Shown here in pieces: positions 7,617 to 16,484 of a stretch of 33,938 nucleotides of DNA. The notes below the pieces were generated by a model that had not been told where the DNA came from, did not search any database, and saw only the letters and a program-made list of their open reading frames with translations. Both the position numbers and the translations under genes were made by a program. Each line of letters begins with the position of its first letter. The stretch's first letter is position 1. Origin of the DNA: an uncultured Chthonomonas sp. (GTDB lineage Bacteria > Armatimonadota > Chthonomonadetes > Chthonomonadales > CAJBBX01); the NCBI GenBank assembly GCA_903951425.1, contig CAJBBX010000116.1, positions 1 to 33,938 on the forward strand. Direction: 5' to 3'.

Positions 7617-8404
7617 TGCGCCCATACCTGGCGGTCATGCGCACGCGGTGCCGCCTGCTGCTGCAGTACCGCGCCGCGGCGGCGGCCGGACTCGCCACAC
7701 AGGTGGCCTGGGGCTTCCTGCGGCTCATGATCCTTGAGGCCTTCTACCGGGCCGGCGGGCCGGCGCCCATGACCCTGTCGCAGGTCTCGGCCTACGTCTG
7801 GCTGGGGCAGGCCTTCCTGGCCATGTTCCCGTGGAACGTGGACGCCGACGTGCGCGACCAGGTCCGCACGGGTTCCGTGGCCTACGAGCTGGCGCGGCCC
7901 ATCGACCTCTACTCGCTCTGGTTCGCCCGGGCGCTGGCCATGCGGACCGCCCCCACGCTGCTCCGATGCGTGCCGCTACTGGCCGCCGCCCTGCTGCTCT
8001 TCGGAATGCCCGGCCCGGCGAGCGCGACCTCGTTCGCGTGGTTCTCCGCATCGATGCTCCTGGCGCTGCTGCTGGCCTGCGCGCTTACGGTGATCCTCAC
8101 GGCCTCGGCGCTCTGGACCATCTCGGGCGACGGCGCCTCGCGCCTGTTGGCAGCCGTAGCGCTCAGCCTCTCGGGCAACATCGCTCCCCTGGCGCTACTG
8201 CCCGACTGGCTCGGCCGAGCGGTGGTCCTTTTGCCCTTCAGCGGCATCGTCGACCTGCCCTTCCGGCTCTACTCGGGCAACATCGCCCCCGAGGGCGCCT
8301 GGCTCGTCCTCCTGCACCAGTCGGTCTGGACCGTGGTTCTGGTGGCGCTCGGGCGATCCATGGTGAACCGAGGCATGCGGCGGCTTACCGTCATGGGCGG
8401 CTGA
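7616..8404 (+). CDS. ABC-2 exporter permease 1 (DUF990-like)
   Basis: A 262-residue integral membrane protein with about six hydrophobic segments, starting one base inside the ATPase stop codon. The N-terminus (RLLLQYRAAAAAGLATQVAW) and the mid-region VRTGSVAYELARPIDLYSLW match the pattern of ABC-2 permeases of the DUF990 group, where 'VR-G-l/v--L-RPl' is characteristic. It is expected to form the membrane channel together with the second permease at 11452-12267. No substrate can be assigned from sequence. Confidence 0.85.
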   Translation: MRPYLAVMRTRCRLLLQYRAAAAAGLATQVAWGFLRLMILEAFYRAGGPAPMTLSQVSAYVWLGQAFLAMFPWNVDADVRDQVRTGSVAYELARPIDLYSLWFARALAMRTAPTLLRCVPLLAAALLLFGMPGPASATSFAWFSASMLLALLLACALTVILTASALWTISGDGASRLLAAVALSLSGNIAPLALLPDWLGRAVVLLPFSGIVDLPFRLYSGNIAPEGAWLVLLHQSVWTVVLVALGRSMVNRGMRRLTVMGG

Positions 8405-8471
8405 TCCGCAGGAAACCGGGCGGTCCGCGCCGAAGCCTACGTCGAACGCCGCATGCGAGGAGACGCACCCG

Positions 8472-11423
8472 ATGCGATCTTGGTCATCGTTTGCCGCCCT
8501 TCTGGCCTCCACCGTCTGGATGGCCGCGGGCCTAGCCGACGCACAGGAGAGGACCCCAGTGAAGCAAGACGTCCCAGAGAACGTGTACAAGGGCGAACTG
8601 GTCTCGTACCCCGGCGCCTGGAGCTTCCAGCTCGGCAGGGCGTGCATCATCCTCGTCAGCGACAAGGAGTTCGAGGCGCTGGAGGATCCCGACAAGGTGC
8701 TCAACCTGACGCTCACCTTCCAGAAGGAGGAGGCCAGCCTCCGGCAGGTGTGCGAGCGAGCCAAGGCCGCGGGCCAGCGGACGCTCATCATCGCGTTCGA
8801 CCACTTCTTCAGCCAGTACCGGCCGGGCCAATCGGGTCCGCGCAACCTGATGCCGGACATGGACGAGTATGTGCAGCGCATCGCCAAGATCGGCCGGTTC
8901 GCCGAGCAGTATGGCCTGGGCCTGGAATTGAGCTTGCTCACGCCGCTGGAGATCGGGAAGTCCTATACGCGGGCCACCGGCGAGCAGGGCGTCTGGATGC
9001 ACTACCGCGAAGGTCGCCGCGACCCGGCCACGGGCAAGTACAGCGTGCAGCTCTGGCAGCAGCGGATCTGGGTGAACAACAAAGGACCATTCAAGATCGC
9101 CGACGCCGGCGTCCGCGTCTTCGCCTTCCATGAGGCGCCCATCAGCGGCACTCCATACCGCGCCGTGGACCCGAAAGGCATCCGCGAGATCACCGATACC
9201 GCCTCCGTGGAGCTGATGGAGAAGGAGGTCGAGGGCAAGCCGGCGGTGCAGATCCGCGTCTTCGGTAAGGGTCGCACCGATGTGGGCGGTCTGGAGCGCG
9301 TGCTGGTGGTGCAGCAGTACAAGACGCCCGAGATGGACTACCTGAGCCCGCAGGCGCTCCCCTACCTGAACAAGCTGATCGACAAGTACGCCGACGCAGG
9401 GGTGAAGCTCAACGCGCTCTACTCGGACGAGATGCACATCCAGCAGGACTGGAGCTACTTCGGGCACCATGACCACGGCCAGTTCGCCATGCGCTACGCG
9501 TCGCCGGGCCTCTCGCGGACCTTTGCCCAGAAGTACGGCGCCGAGTACGCCGACCTGGCCAAGTACATGGTCTACTTCGCCTACGGGCAGGAGGACCAGG
9601 CCAACGATCTGACGGCCGCCGAGCGCATCTCGCACGTCATGGGCGCCGCGCCGGAGGATGCCCGCCGCACCGAGCTGTTCCGCTCGCGCTACTACCGCCT
9701 GCTGCAGGACGGCGTGGTGGAGCTCTTCGCGGCGGCTAAGCGCCACGCCGAGGCGCGCATGGGCCACAAGCTCGAGTCCCGCGCCCATGCTACCTGGGCC
9801 GAGAGCCCGACCATCGACAACTGGCGGGCCTATGGCGAGAACATGTACAGCCAAGCCTACGAATACACGCCCAACTTCGTCTGGTCCAACACGGTGCATC
9901 AGGCCGCGTCTGCCTGCCACGACTACTTCAAGTGGGGCGAATTCCTCACCGGCAACGGCAACGACCACGCCGAGTGCGGCTGGCTCGACCGCAACTACGT
10001 CGGCCTGGCGCTGGCATGCTCTACCGGCATCATCAACGAGGTTCCCTACTCCTACGGCGCCCACTGGGGAATGCCCAACGCCATCAACGCCCGGCGCATG
10101 GACCTGGTTAACGTCTACGGCGCCGCGGGCTCGCCGCTCTTCGGCATGGTGCAGGAGATGCAACACCGCGACGTCTCCGTGCTCATGCTCTACCCGCTCG
10201 ACCTGGTGGCGACCGAGGAGCGGTTCGGGTCGTGGATGACGCAGTACGGCTATGCCAACCTGATCACCCAGGCCAAGCTGGTGGAGCTCGGAAAGGTGGA
10301 GGGCGGGGCCATCGTGCTGGCGGGCCGCCGGTTCACCACGCTCATGGCGCAGTTTGAGCCGCTTCCCAGCGCCAGGCTGCTGGCCATGATGGGCGAACTG
10401 GCCCGGGCCGGCGGCCGTGTGATCTGGTGCGGCCCGCCGCCGACGCTCACGGACGAAGGCGAACCCGCGCTGGCCGCATGGTCCGAGCTGTTCGGCGCGA
10501 CCACCAAGCCCGGCCACAACCTCGGCGTCATCGCGCCGGGACGGCAGGTAGCCTTCGAGGGAGCGCTGAAGCAGGTGGCGCCGCAGACCATCCTGACCGA
10601 TATGCTGGTGGACCGCATCTACCCGCTGGAGCCGGCGGCCGGATCCGAGCCCGTGGCGCGCTGCCGAGGCCGCATCATCGGCGTCCGGCGCACCTTGCCG
10701 GGCGGCGGTCTGTGCTTGGCGCTGGGCTTCCGGCCGCGTGACGACCAGTCGGCGAGCCTGGGACGCGAGGAGCGCACACTCACCGATATCCTGGCCACGC
10801 TGGGGGCCTACGACGGCAAGGGCAACACCGAGGCGCTCTCGCGCACGACGCCCTACCTCTTCTGCCGGTTCCCCAACGGCGCCGTGGCCGCGGCTCCCCA
10901 CCTGCGGACGGTTGAGGAGCAGTGGGAGGGAGGCTTCGCCAGGAACGAGGAGCGCGACAAGGCTGCCATGGCAACGATCACGCTGCCGGACGACACATTG
11001 GAGCTGAACAGCGCCGCCGTCAACGGCCATACCGTGACCTACAAGGGGAAGGGCTCCATGTGCTTCCGGGTGGACGGCGCGGGCAACCTGATCGCCTTCG
11101 CGGGAAGCCAGGCCAACGCAATCACGGTCGACGGCAAGACCACCGTCTACGCCGACGCCCCGATCGGCCAGCTGGCATGGGCGCCCGTGCCGGACGCGCG
11201 GCGCGTGCCGGGCGGAGCCGTCCTGCAGGCCATGGTATACGGGCAGGGCGTGGTTCGCATACCCGACGTGGGCCTTCCGGCCTCGGTGAAGGTCTATGCC
11301 GAGGGCACGAGGCCGGGCAGCCGCGGCACCGAGGTGAAGTGCGAACGGAGCGCCGGGTCGCTGGCCATCACCGTCGGGCCGGAGGCGGTTGGCCGCTGGC
11401 TCTACGTGACGCCGCTACCATAG
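8472..11423 (+). CDS. Large secreted glycoside-hydrolase-like protein
   Basis: A 983-residue protein with a clear signal peptide (residues 1-25, cleavage likely after ADA). The first ~580 residues read like a (beta/alpha)8-barrel hydrolase, with candidate acidic residues in LYSDEMH (Asp319/Glu320) and AECGWLD (Glu501). Next comes a Rossmann or glutamine-amidotransferase-like domain (about 600-670; GAIVLAGRRFTTLMAQF, GGRVIWCGPPP), as in several large GH families. Beta-rich segments resembling a sandwich run from about 830 to the C-terminus. I cannot name the GH family. ATG 8472 has AGGAGA 8 bases upstream. The gene sits between the two permease genes of an ABC-2 exporter in the same direction. 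A carbohydrate substrate is inferred, not shown. Confidence 0.7.
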   Translation: MRSWSSFAALLASTVWMAAGLADAQERTPVKQDVPENVYKGELVSYPGAWSFQLGRACIILVSDKEFEALEDPDKVLNLTLTFQKEEASLRQVCERAKAAGQRTLIIAFDHFFSQYRPGQSGPRNLMPDMDEYVQRIAKIGRFAEQYGLGLELSLLTPLEIGKSYTRATGEQGVWMHYREGRRDPATGKYSVQLWQQRIWVNNKGPFKIADAGVRVFAFHEAPISGTPYRAVDPKGIREITDTASVELMEKEVEGKPAVQIRVFGKGRTDVGGLERVLVVQQYKTPEMDYLSPQALPYLNKLIDKYADAGVKLNALYSDEMHIQQDWSYFGHHDHGQFAMRYASPGLSRTFAQKYGAEYADLAKYMVYFAYGQEDQANDLTAAERISHVMGAAPEDARRTELFRSRYYRLLQDGVVELFAAAKRHAEARMGHKLESRAHATWAESPTIDNWRAYGENMYSQAYEYTPNFVWSNTVHQAASACHDYFKWGEFLTGNGNDHAECGWLDRNYVGLALACSTGIINEVPYSYGAHWGMPNAINARRMDLVNVYGAAGSPLFGMVQEMQHRDVSVLMLYPLDLVATEERFGSWMTQYGYANLITQAKLVELGKVEGGAIVLAGRRFTTLMAQFEPLPSARLLAMMGELARAGGRVIWCGPPPTLTDEGEPALAAWSELFGATTKPGHNLGVIAPGRQVAFEGALKQVAPQTILTDMLVDRIYPLEPAAGSEPVARCRGRIIGVRRTLPGGGLCLALGFRPRDDQSASLGREERTLTDILATLGAYDGKGNTEALSRTTPYLFCRFPNGAVAAAPHLRTVEEQWEGGFARNEERDKAAMATITLPDDTLELNSAAVNGHTVTYKGKGSMCFRVDGAGNLIAFAGSQANAITVDGKTTVYADAPIGQLAWAPVPDARRVPGGAVLQAMVYGQGVVRIPDVGLPASVKVYAEGTRPGSRGTEVKCERSAGSLAITVGPEAVGRWLYVTPLP

Positions 11424-11451
11424 GTTGCACGAGTTGCGGGGCGTGGCCGGG

Positions 11452-12267
11452 ATGATCCGATCGATGCGGCGGTACCTGCGCATCTATGGTCGCCTGGCCG
11501 CCGCCTCCGTGCGGTCGCAGTGGCAGTACCGAGCCTCATTCGCGCTCTATTCGGCCTCCCAACTGGTGGCCACGCTGGCCGAGTTCGGCGCGATCTGGGC
11601 GCTCTACGCGCGGTTCGGGTCGCTGCCGGGGTGGCGGCTATCAGAGGTGGCAGTGCTGTACGGCATCAGCAACGTGGCCTTCGCGTTAGCCGAGGCCGGC
11701 GCCCGGGGTTTCGACGTCTTCCCCGGCATGGTCCGCACGGGCGACTTCGACCGCCTGTTGCTTCGGCCACTGCCCACGGCGTTCCAGCTCGCGGCCCACG
11801 ACGTGCAGATCATGCGAGTAGGACGGCTGGCACAGGGCGCCGCCATCCTCGTGTGGGGCTGCATGGGCCTGGGCATCGGATGGGACGCGGCGCGCTTGAC
11901 GCTGCTGGCCCTCTGCGTCGTGGGCGGCGCCTGCATCTTCGCCGCGCTCTTCGTGCTGCAGGCCACGCTGGCGTTCTGGACCATCGAGTCTCTGGAGGTG
12001 GTGAACATCGTCACCTATGGCGGCAACCAGATGGCCCAGTACCCGCTGACGATCTACCGGCCCTGGTTCCGGCTCTTCTTCACGGTGGCGGTGCCGCTGG
12101 CTGCGATCAACTACGTGCCCCTGGCCGCGCTCTTGTCGCGCCCGGATCTCAGCGGGCTTCCCGCGCCGCTCAACTGGCTGGCTCCCTGCGTAGGGGCGCC
12201 CTTCCTGGCGGCGTGCTTGCTGATCTGGAAGCTCGGCGAGCGTCACTACGCCTCGACAGGATCGTAG
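11452..12267 (+). CDS. ABC-2 exporter permease 2 (DUF990-like)
   Basis: A 271-residue membrane protein with about six hydrophobic segments. SVRSQWQYRASFALYSASQL and MVRTGDFDRLLLRPLPTAFQ match the DUF990/COG3694 permease pattern ('VR-G-fD-lLlRPl'). It is the natural partner of the ATPase at 6636 and the permease at 7616. ATG 11452 is preferred; a TTG at 11425 would add nine residues, and neither start has a strong Shine-Dalgarno site. It follows the secreted protein by 28 bases and ends 9 bases from a convergent gene, with no clear terminator between. Confidence 0.85.
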   Translation: MIRSMRRYLRIYGRLAAASVRSQWQYRASFALYSASQLVATLAEFGAIWALYARFGSLPGWRLSEVAVLYGISNVAFALAEAGARGFDVFPGMVRTGDFDRLLLRPLPTAFQLAAHDVQIMRVGRLAQGAAILVWGCMGLGIGWDAARLTLLALCVVGGACIFAALFVLQATLAFWTIESLEVVNIVTYGGNQMAQYPLTIYRPWFRLFFTVAVPLAAINYVPLAALLSRPDLSGLPAPLNWLAPCVGAPFLAACLLIWKLGERHYASTGS

Positions 12268-12276
12268 CGGCGCGGC

Positions 12277-13146
12277 CTACTCTTCCTGGCGGCCAAGATC
12301 GGCGGGCGGGCGGGGCTGGAGCGCCATGGCCGCCACGACCGTGGCGATGTACGGTATGCTCCGCAGCAGCTCGCCCGGCAGTGCGACGCTGCCCTGCAGC
12401 TGGAACTGAAGCGCGTCGAAGGCGCCGAAGGCCAGCGCCGCGGCGGCCATCCCCAGGGGCGTCCAGCGCCCACAGACCACTGCCGCCAGCGCGATGAAGC
12501 CGCGGCCGCTCACCATGTCGTCGCTGAACCTGCCCACCTGCGCCAGCGAGAGGTAGGCCCCTGCAAGGCCGGCCAGGACGCCGGATGCCGCCAGGCCCAC
12601 CATCTTCACGCGGGCCGTATCGACCCCAGCCATGCGCGTGCTGGCCTCGCTCTCGCCCACCGCCCGGACGCGCAACCCCAGCGGCGTGTGGTAGAGGACC
12701 AGATGGAAGATGACCGCTAGCGCCAGGGCCAGACCCGTAAACAGGGCCGTGGGGAGCATGGTCTCGATGCGGGCCTCGACCGGCGGGTCCGCCTGGCTAA
12801 AGAGCCGCCGCAGCAGGAACGTAGTGGAGTGCAGGGCGAGGAGGTTGATCGCAACGCCGCTGACGATGTGGTTCAGACGTAGCTTCCGGGTCGCCCAGAG
12901 GTGCGTGAGCCCCACCAGCATCCCAACCGTCACGGCCGCCAGCACGCCGACCAGCGGACCTGCAAGGCGGCCGGCGGCGAGGCCGGAGAACGCCCCGGCC
13001 AGCATCATGCCCTCCAGCGCGATGTTGACGATCCCAACTCGCTCCGAACAGATGCCGCCCAGGCCGGCAAGGACGAGCGGCGTGGCCTGTCGGAGCGCCG
13101 AGACGCCCAGCGGCAAGAGGAACCCGGCGAGCTCGGGACCGCTCAT
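12277..13146 (-). CDS. BMP-family ABC importer permease (NupQ/YufQ-like)
   Basis: A 289-residue inner-membrane permease of the branched-chain/ribose-type (BPD_transp_2) fold. Family landmarks are GLGGICSERVGIVNIALEGM near the N-terminus, then LRLNHIVSGVAINLLA and GVDTARVKMVGLAASGVLAG. These match the second permease of guanosine/nucleoside importers (NupQ). Its ATG overlaps the stop of the upstream permease by four bases. It is the last gene of a three-gene minus-strand operon. Nucleoside specificity is inferred from the family; other BMP-type ligands are possible. Confidence 0.88.
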   Translation of the reverse strand: MSGPELAGFLLPLGVSALRQATPLVLAGLGGICSERVGIVNIALEGMMLAGAFSGLAAGRLAGPLVGVLAAVTVGMLVGLTHLWATRKLRLNHIVSGVAINLLALHSTTFLLRRLFSQADPPVEARIETMLPTALFTGLALALAVIFHLVLYHTPLGLRVRAVGESEASTRMAGVDTARVKMVGLAASGVLAGLAGAYLSLAQVGRFSDDMVSGRGFIALAAVVCGRWTPLGMAAAALAFGAFDALQFQLQGSVALPGELLRSIPYIATVVAAMALQPRPPADLGRQEE

Positions 13147-14159
13147 CGGCGCCGTCCCTTCAGGTACCGGGCGCCGGCCGAGAAGATGACCACGCCCTGC
13201 ACGATGCCCGCGATCTGCCTAGGCACGTGGGTCCAGGCCTCCATATGGGTCGCACCTGCGCTGAGGCCGCCAAACAGCAGCGATGAGAGCGTCACTCCCA
13301 GCGCACCGCCGCCTCCGAGAAGGGCCACAGCGATGCTGTCAAAACCGTAGCCCGGCGAGAAGGCATCGAGGTAGCGGCGATGGACGCCCAGCACCTCGAT
13401 CGCGCCGGCCAGTCCGGCCAGTCCGCCTGAAATGGCCATGGCTGAGATCATCGTTCGGCCCACGTTGACACCGGCAACGCGGGCGGCATCGGCCCCCAGC
13501 CCGACAGCACGGATCTCGAAGCCCAGCGCCGTGTGCCGCAACAGCACGGCGACGCCGACGGCGGCGAGTACCGCCAGCCCGAAGCCCGCCGAGAAGTTGC
13601 TGCCGTCCGCGGCCGCCCAGAGCCGCGCCGAAGGCTCGACCATCGAGGTGGCCGGCGCCATGCTGACAGGGTCCTTCATGGCTCCGTTGACCAAGAAGTG
13701 GGCGAGCTGGATGGCGAGGTAGTTGAGCATGATGGTCACGATGACCTCATGCGACCCCCGCCAGGCGCGCAGGGCGCCGGGGATCGCCGCCCAGAGCGCC
13801 CCAACGAACACGCCGGCGGCCAGGCAAACCGGGATGTGGATCCATGCGGGTAGCCCGGTGAACGCATGGCCCGCCCAGGCGGCCGCCAGCGCTCCCAGGA
13901 TCAACTGACCCTCGGCGCCGATGTTGAAGAGACCCGCCCGAAGCGCCACCGCCACCGCCAGCCCGCTAAGGAGCAACGGCGTGGCCTTGGAGAGCGTGCG
14001 CAGGAGGCCCGTGGAGGAGCCGCAGGAGCCCTGAACGAGCGCAGTCAGCGCCTCGAGCGGACTGCCGCCGCAGGCCCATACCACGACGCCCGCGATGACG
14101 AAGGCGCCGACCACCGAGAGTAGCGGTTGGACGGCGGGCGCGAGGCGTCGCAGGATCAT
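13143..14159 (-). CDS. BMP-family ABC importer permease (NupP/YufP-like)
   Basis: A 338-residue permease with about nine hydrophobic segments. LRAGLFNIGAEGQLILGALA, HEVIVTIMLNYLAIQLA and GFEIRAVGLGADAARVAGVN are typical of the first permease in NupOPQ/YufOPQ systems. It overlaps both neighbours by four bases (ATGA), so all three genes are translationally coupled. Together with the 12277-13146 product it would form the heterodimeric channel for a nucleoside-like ligand. Confidence 0.88.
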   Translation of the reverse strand: MILRRLAPAVQPLLSVVGAFVIAGVVVWACGGSPLEALTALVQGSCGSSTGLLRTLSKATPLLLSGLAVAVALRAGLFNIGAEGQLILGALAAAWAGHAFTGLPAWIHIPVCLAAGVFVGALWAAIPGALRAWRGSHEVIVTIMLNYLAIQLAHFLVNGAMKDPVSMAPATSMVEPSARLWAAADGSNFSAGFGLAVLAAVGVAVLLRHTALGFEIRAVGLGADAARVAGVNVGRTMISAMAISGGLAGLAGAIEVLGVHRRYLDAFSPGYGFDSIAVALLGGGGALGVTLSSLLFGGLSAGATHMEAWTHVPRQIAGIVQGVVIFSAGARYLKGRRR

Positions 14160-15691
14160 GTCCGCCCCTCGGTCATCAGCTTGCCCAGCCGATCCACACC
14201 GGCTTCGTCGCGATCCATCACACCGGCGATCCGGCCGTTGTACATCACCGCTATGCGATCCGACACCTCGCGCAGTTCGTCCAGGTCCAGCGAGAAGAGC
14301 AGGACGCCCATGCCTGCGGCCGTTCGCGCACGAATGGCATCGTACACTGCTGCCGAGGCGCCGACGTCGAGCCCGCGGGTGGGCTGCATGGCGACCAGGG
14401 CCCGAGGTTGGCGAGCCAGCGCACGGGCCACCACCACCTTCTGCTGGTTGCCACCCGAGAGAGACGATGCGAGGGCCGCCGGGCCCGCGGACGCCACGCC
14501 CGCCTCGGTCAGCAGCCGCTCGGCGTCGGCCAGCACCCGGCGGCGCTGGAGGAACCTGCCGCCGCCCGCCGAGGCATCGCGGTGCCTGCCGAGCAGCAGG
14601 TTCTCCGAGAGGTCGAAGTCCAGGATGAGCCCCTCGCGGTGGCGGTCCTCAGGCACGTAGGCGAGGCCCGCGGCCGCGCGGAAAGCCACGGAGCGCCCGG
14701 TCACGTCGTCGCCGCAGAGCGTGACCGAGCCTGATATTGCGGGCCGGAGGCCGATGATGGCCTCAGCCAGCTCACGCTGGCCGCTTCCGTCGACGCCGGC
14801 CACGCCCAGCACCTCTCCCGCCCGCACCGAAAGGTCGGCATAATGGACCGCGGGGCGCCCGCCTCGCCCGCGCACGGTGAGCCCGTTGACCTGCAGGGCG
14901 ACCTCCGCCTGTCGCGGACCCTCGCGCGGTCCCTCCGCCGGCCGAATGGCCGACCTATCCGGGCCCAGCATCAGGGAGACCAACTCATCAGCGCTGGTCT
15001 CGGACGTGACCCGGTCACCGGTGTTGGCGCCGCCTCGGAGGATGGTCACGTGGTCGCTGTGCTCCAGCACCTCGCGCAGCTTGTGGGTGATGAACAGCAC
15101 CGACGCTCCCGAGGCAACGATGCCCTGCACCACGGCGAAGAGCCGGTCGGCCTCTGCCGGCGCCAGGGTAGCCGTCGGCTCGTCCAAGATGAGAACGCGA
15201 GCGCCACGGTAGAGCGCCTTGACGATCTCGGCCTTCTGCAGGGCCGCAACGGAGAGGCTCACCGCGGAGGCGCTCCAATCGACTTCGATCCCCGCCTGCG
15301 CCGAGAGCTCTTCCACGCGACGGCGGCCGGCCTGCCGGTCGAGCGTGCCCAAACGGATCGGCTCGAAGCCGAGGAGCACGTTGTCGAGCGCCGTGAGGGC
15401 CGGGATCATGGTGGTGTGCTGCGTGACGAGGCCGATGCCGTGCCGGATCGCGTCGGCAGGGCGGCGAAGCAACACGGGTGCGCCGCCGATCTCGATGGAG
15501 CCGGCATCGGGCAGGACGCTGCCGTAGAGGACCCCCATCAGCGTAGACTTGCCGGCGCCGTTCTCGCCGACGACGGCGTGCGCTGTCCCGGGAAGCACCG
15601 TCAGGGAGATCTCGATGTTGGCCACCACGCCGCCGGGGTACCGCTTGGTGATGTTCCGCATGTGCACGGCAGGGGGAGTATCGGCGCGCAT
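14156..15691 (-). CDS. BMP-family ABC importer double ATPase (NupO/YufO-like)
   Basis: A 511-residue ATP-binding protein with two ABC domains, as usual for sugar/nucleoside importers. The first has an intact Walker A (GENGAGKST, residues 42-50) and LILDEPTATLAPAE. The second has the family's degenerate nucleotide loop GVDGSGQRELAEAI and a good signature LSGGNQQKVVVARAL. ATG 15691 fits the usual family start; a TTG at 15730 would add 13 residues without homology or a Shine-Dalgarno site. It is the first gene of the operon in this window. The substrate-binding lipoprotein usually encoded just upstream is absent. Confidence 0.9.
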   Translation of the reverse strand: MRADTPPAVHMRNITKRYPGGVVANIEISLTVLPGTAHAVVGENGAGKSTLMGVLYGSVLPDAGSIEIGGAPVLLRRPADAIRHGIGLVTQHTTMIPALTALDNVLLGFEPIRLGTLDRQAGRRRVEELSAQAGIEVDWSASAVSLSVAALQKAEIVKALYRGARVLILDEPTATLAPAEADRLFAVVQGIVASGASVLFITHKLREVLEHSDHVTILRGGANTGDRVTSETSADELVSLMLGPDRSAIRPAEGPREGPRQAEVALQVNGLTVRGRGGRPAVHYADLSVRAGEVLGVAGVDGSGQRELAEAIIGLRPAISGSVTLCGDDVTGRSVAFRAAAGLAYVPEDRHREGLILDFDLSENLLLGRHRDASAGGGRFLQRRRVLADAERLLTEAGVASAGPAALASSLSGGNQQKVVVARALARQPRALVAMQPTRGLDVGASAAVYDAIRARTAAGMGVLLFSLDLDELREVSDRIAVMYNGRIAGVMDRDEAGVDRLGKLMTEGRT

Positions 15692-15812
15692 ATCGCGTGC
15701 AGTATGGCGAACGAAACGCCCGGGCGTCAACCGACGGACCCGGGCGTCAGAACCTTGTGGTAAATTGCGCCAAGGCCTTCCGGTTCCGGCGCCGGCGCGG
15801 CAGTAACATGGT

Positions 15813-15878
15813 GAGCAGGGGACGAAGATGCACTCATGCAGCTAGCTCAGGAGCCGCTCCGTATTTCGTCCCCTGCTC
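15813..15878. repeat. REP-like inverted repeat (GGGGACGAA hairpin)
   Basis: A perfect 14-base inverted repeat, GAGCAGGGGACGAA (15813-15826) and TTCGTCCCCTGCTC (15865-15878), encloses 38 bases that contain further short palindromes (GGAGCC/GCTCC, GCAGCTAGCTC). The reverse strand reads GGGGACGAAATACGGAG. This resembles the GGGGAC-type extragenic palindromes mobilised by RAYT transposases in several phyla, but only one copy is visible here. It sits between two minus-strand genes (15691 and 15944) and has no T-tract, so it is not a good terminator. Confidence 0.55.
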
Positions 15879-15943
15879 CAAAAGCCGGTGAACGCCCATC
15901 GGTACGCCACGACGGATGACACCCAAAACAATGCCCGGCAGAG

Positions 15944-16327
15944 CTAGCCCTTCTTAACGAACCGGCTCTGGGTCCAGTCGATGCGGGCATTCTCGGCCAG
16001 CATGTAGTCGCGCGCTTCCCGGTTCGGCCGGCCGCGGCGGTTGCAGAGGATCGATCCGCTACCGTCCATCTTCGCGATGGGCACCGCGTCGGTCATGCCG
16101 CGGTGGTACTCGGGCCTGATCGGAACCACCGGGGCCAGGCCGCCCAGGCGGACAACGACGTCCGAGCACTGGCTGGCATGCTCAAGCACGGCGTTCCTCG
16201 GATCATCATCCGTCAGCAGCTTGGCCAACGAGGCGAACTCGTCGGTCATCGTCACGGTGAACTGAAGGCGCCAGTTGGCCGCCTTCATCTCCTCAATGGA
16301 AAATCCTGACACGTGTATACCCTCCAT
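15944..16327 (-). CDS. Orphan 127-residue hypothetical protein
   Basis: I do not recognise this family. The protein is soluble and has no signal peptide or membrane segment. Mixed-charge regions include FTVTMTDEFASLAKLL, a run SDVVVRLGGLAPVVPI, and a basic C-terminus (CNRRGRPNREARDY). Codon-position composition looks coding, and the frame is bounded sensibly by the REP-like hairpin and a divergent intergenic region. ATG 16327 has only a distant AAGG upstream. A possible promoter is TGGACG, 17 bases, TAGACT on the minus strand just upstream, with 4 of 6 matches in each box. It is divergent from the glycyl radical enzyme gene. Confidence 0.6.
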   Translation of the reverse strand: MEGIHVSGFSIEEMKAANWRLQFTVTMTDEFASLAKLLTDDDPRNAVLEHASQCSDVVVRLGGLAPVVPIRPEYHRGMTDAVPIAKMDGSGSILCNRRGRPNREARDYMLAENARIDWTQSRFVKKG

Positions 16328-16484
16328 TGCAGAATCGCCTTACGCTGTCAGTCTACCACGCATCCATATTCGCGTCCAGATTGGCGCGGCCTGAGAGCCG
16401 ACTTCCCGCTACAATCTGAAAGCCTCGCGCCGGAATGCGTGCAGGGAGTATCCTAAGGGCGACCACTGTGAGGAGAACGCGACG

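Noticed and set aside
8532-11030. 832-residue frame antisense to the large secreted protein
   Set aside because: It has no start signal and a low-complexity His/Arg/Gly/Val-rich composition typical of high-GC antisense frames; the plus-strand gene has a signal peptide and a good ribosome site.
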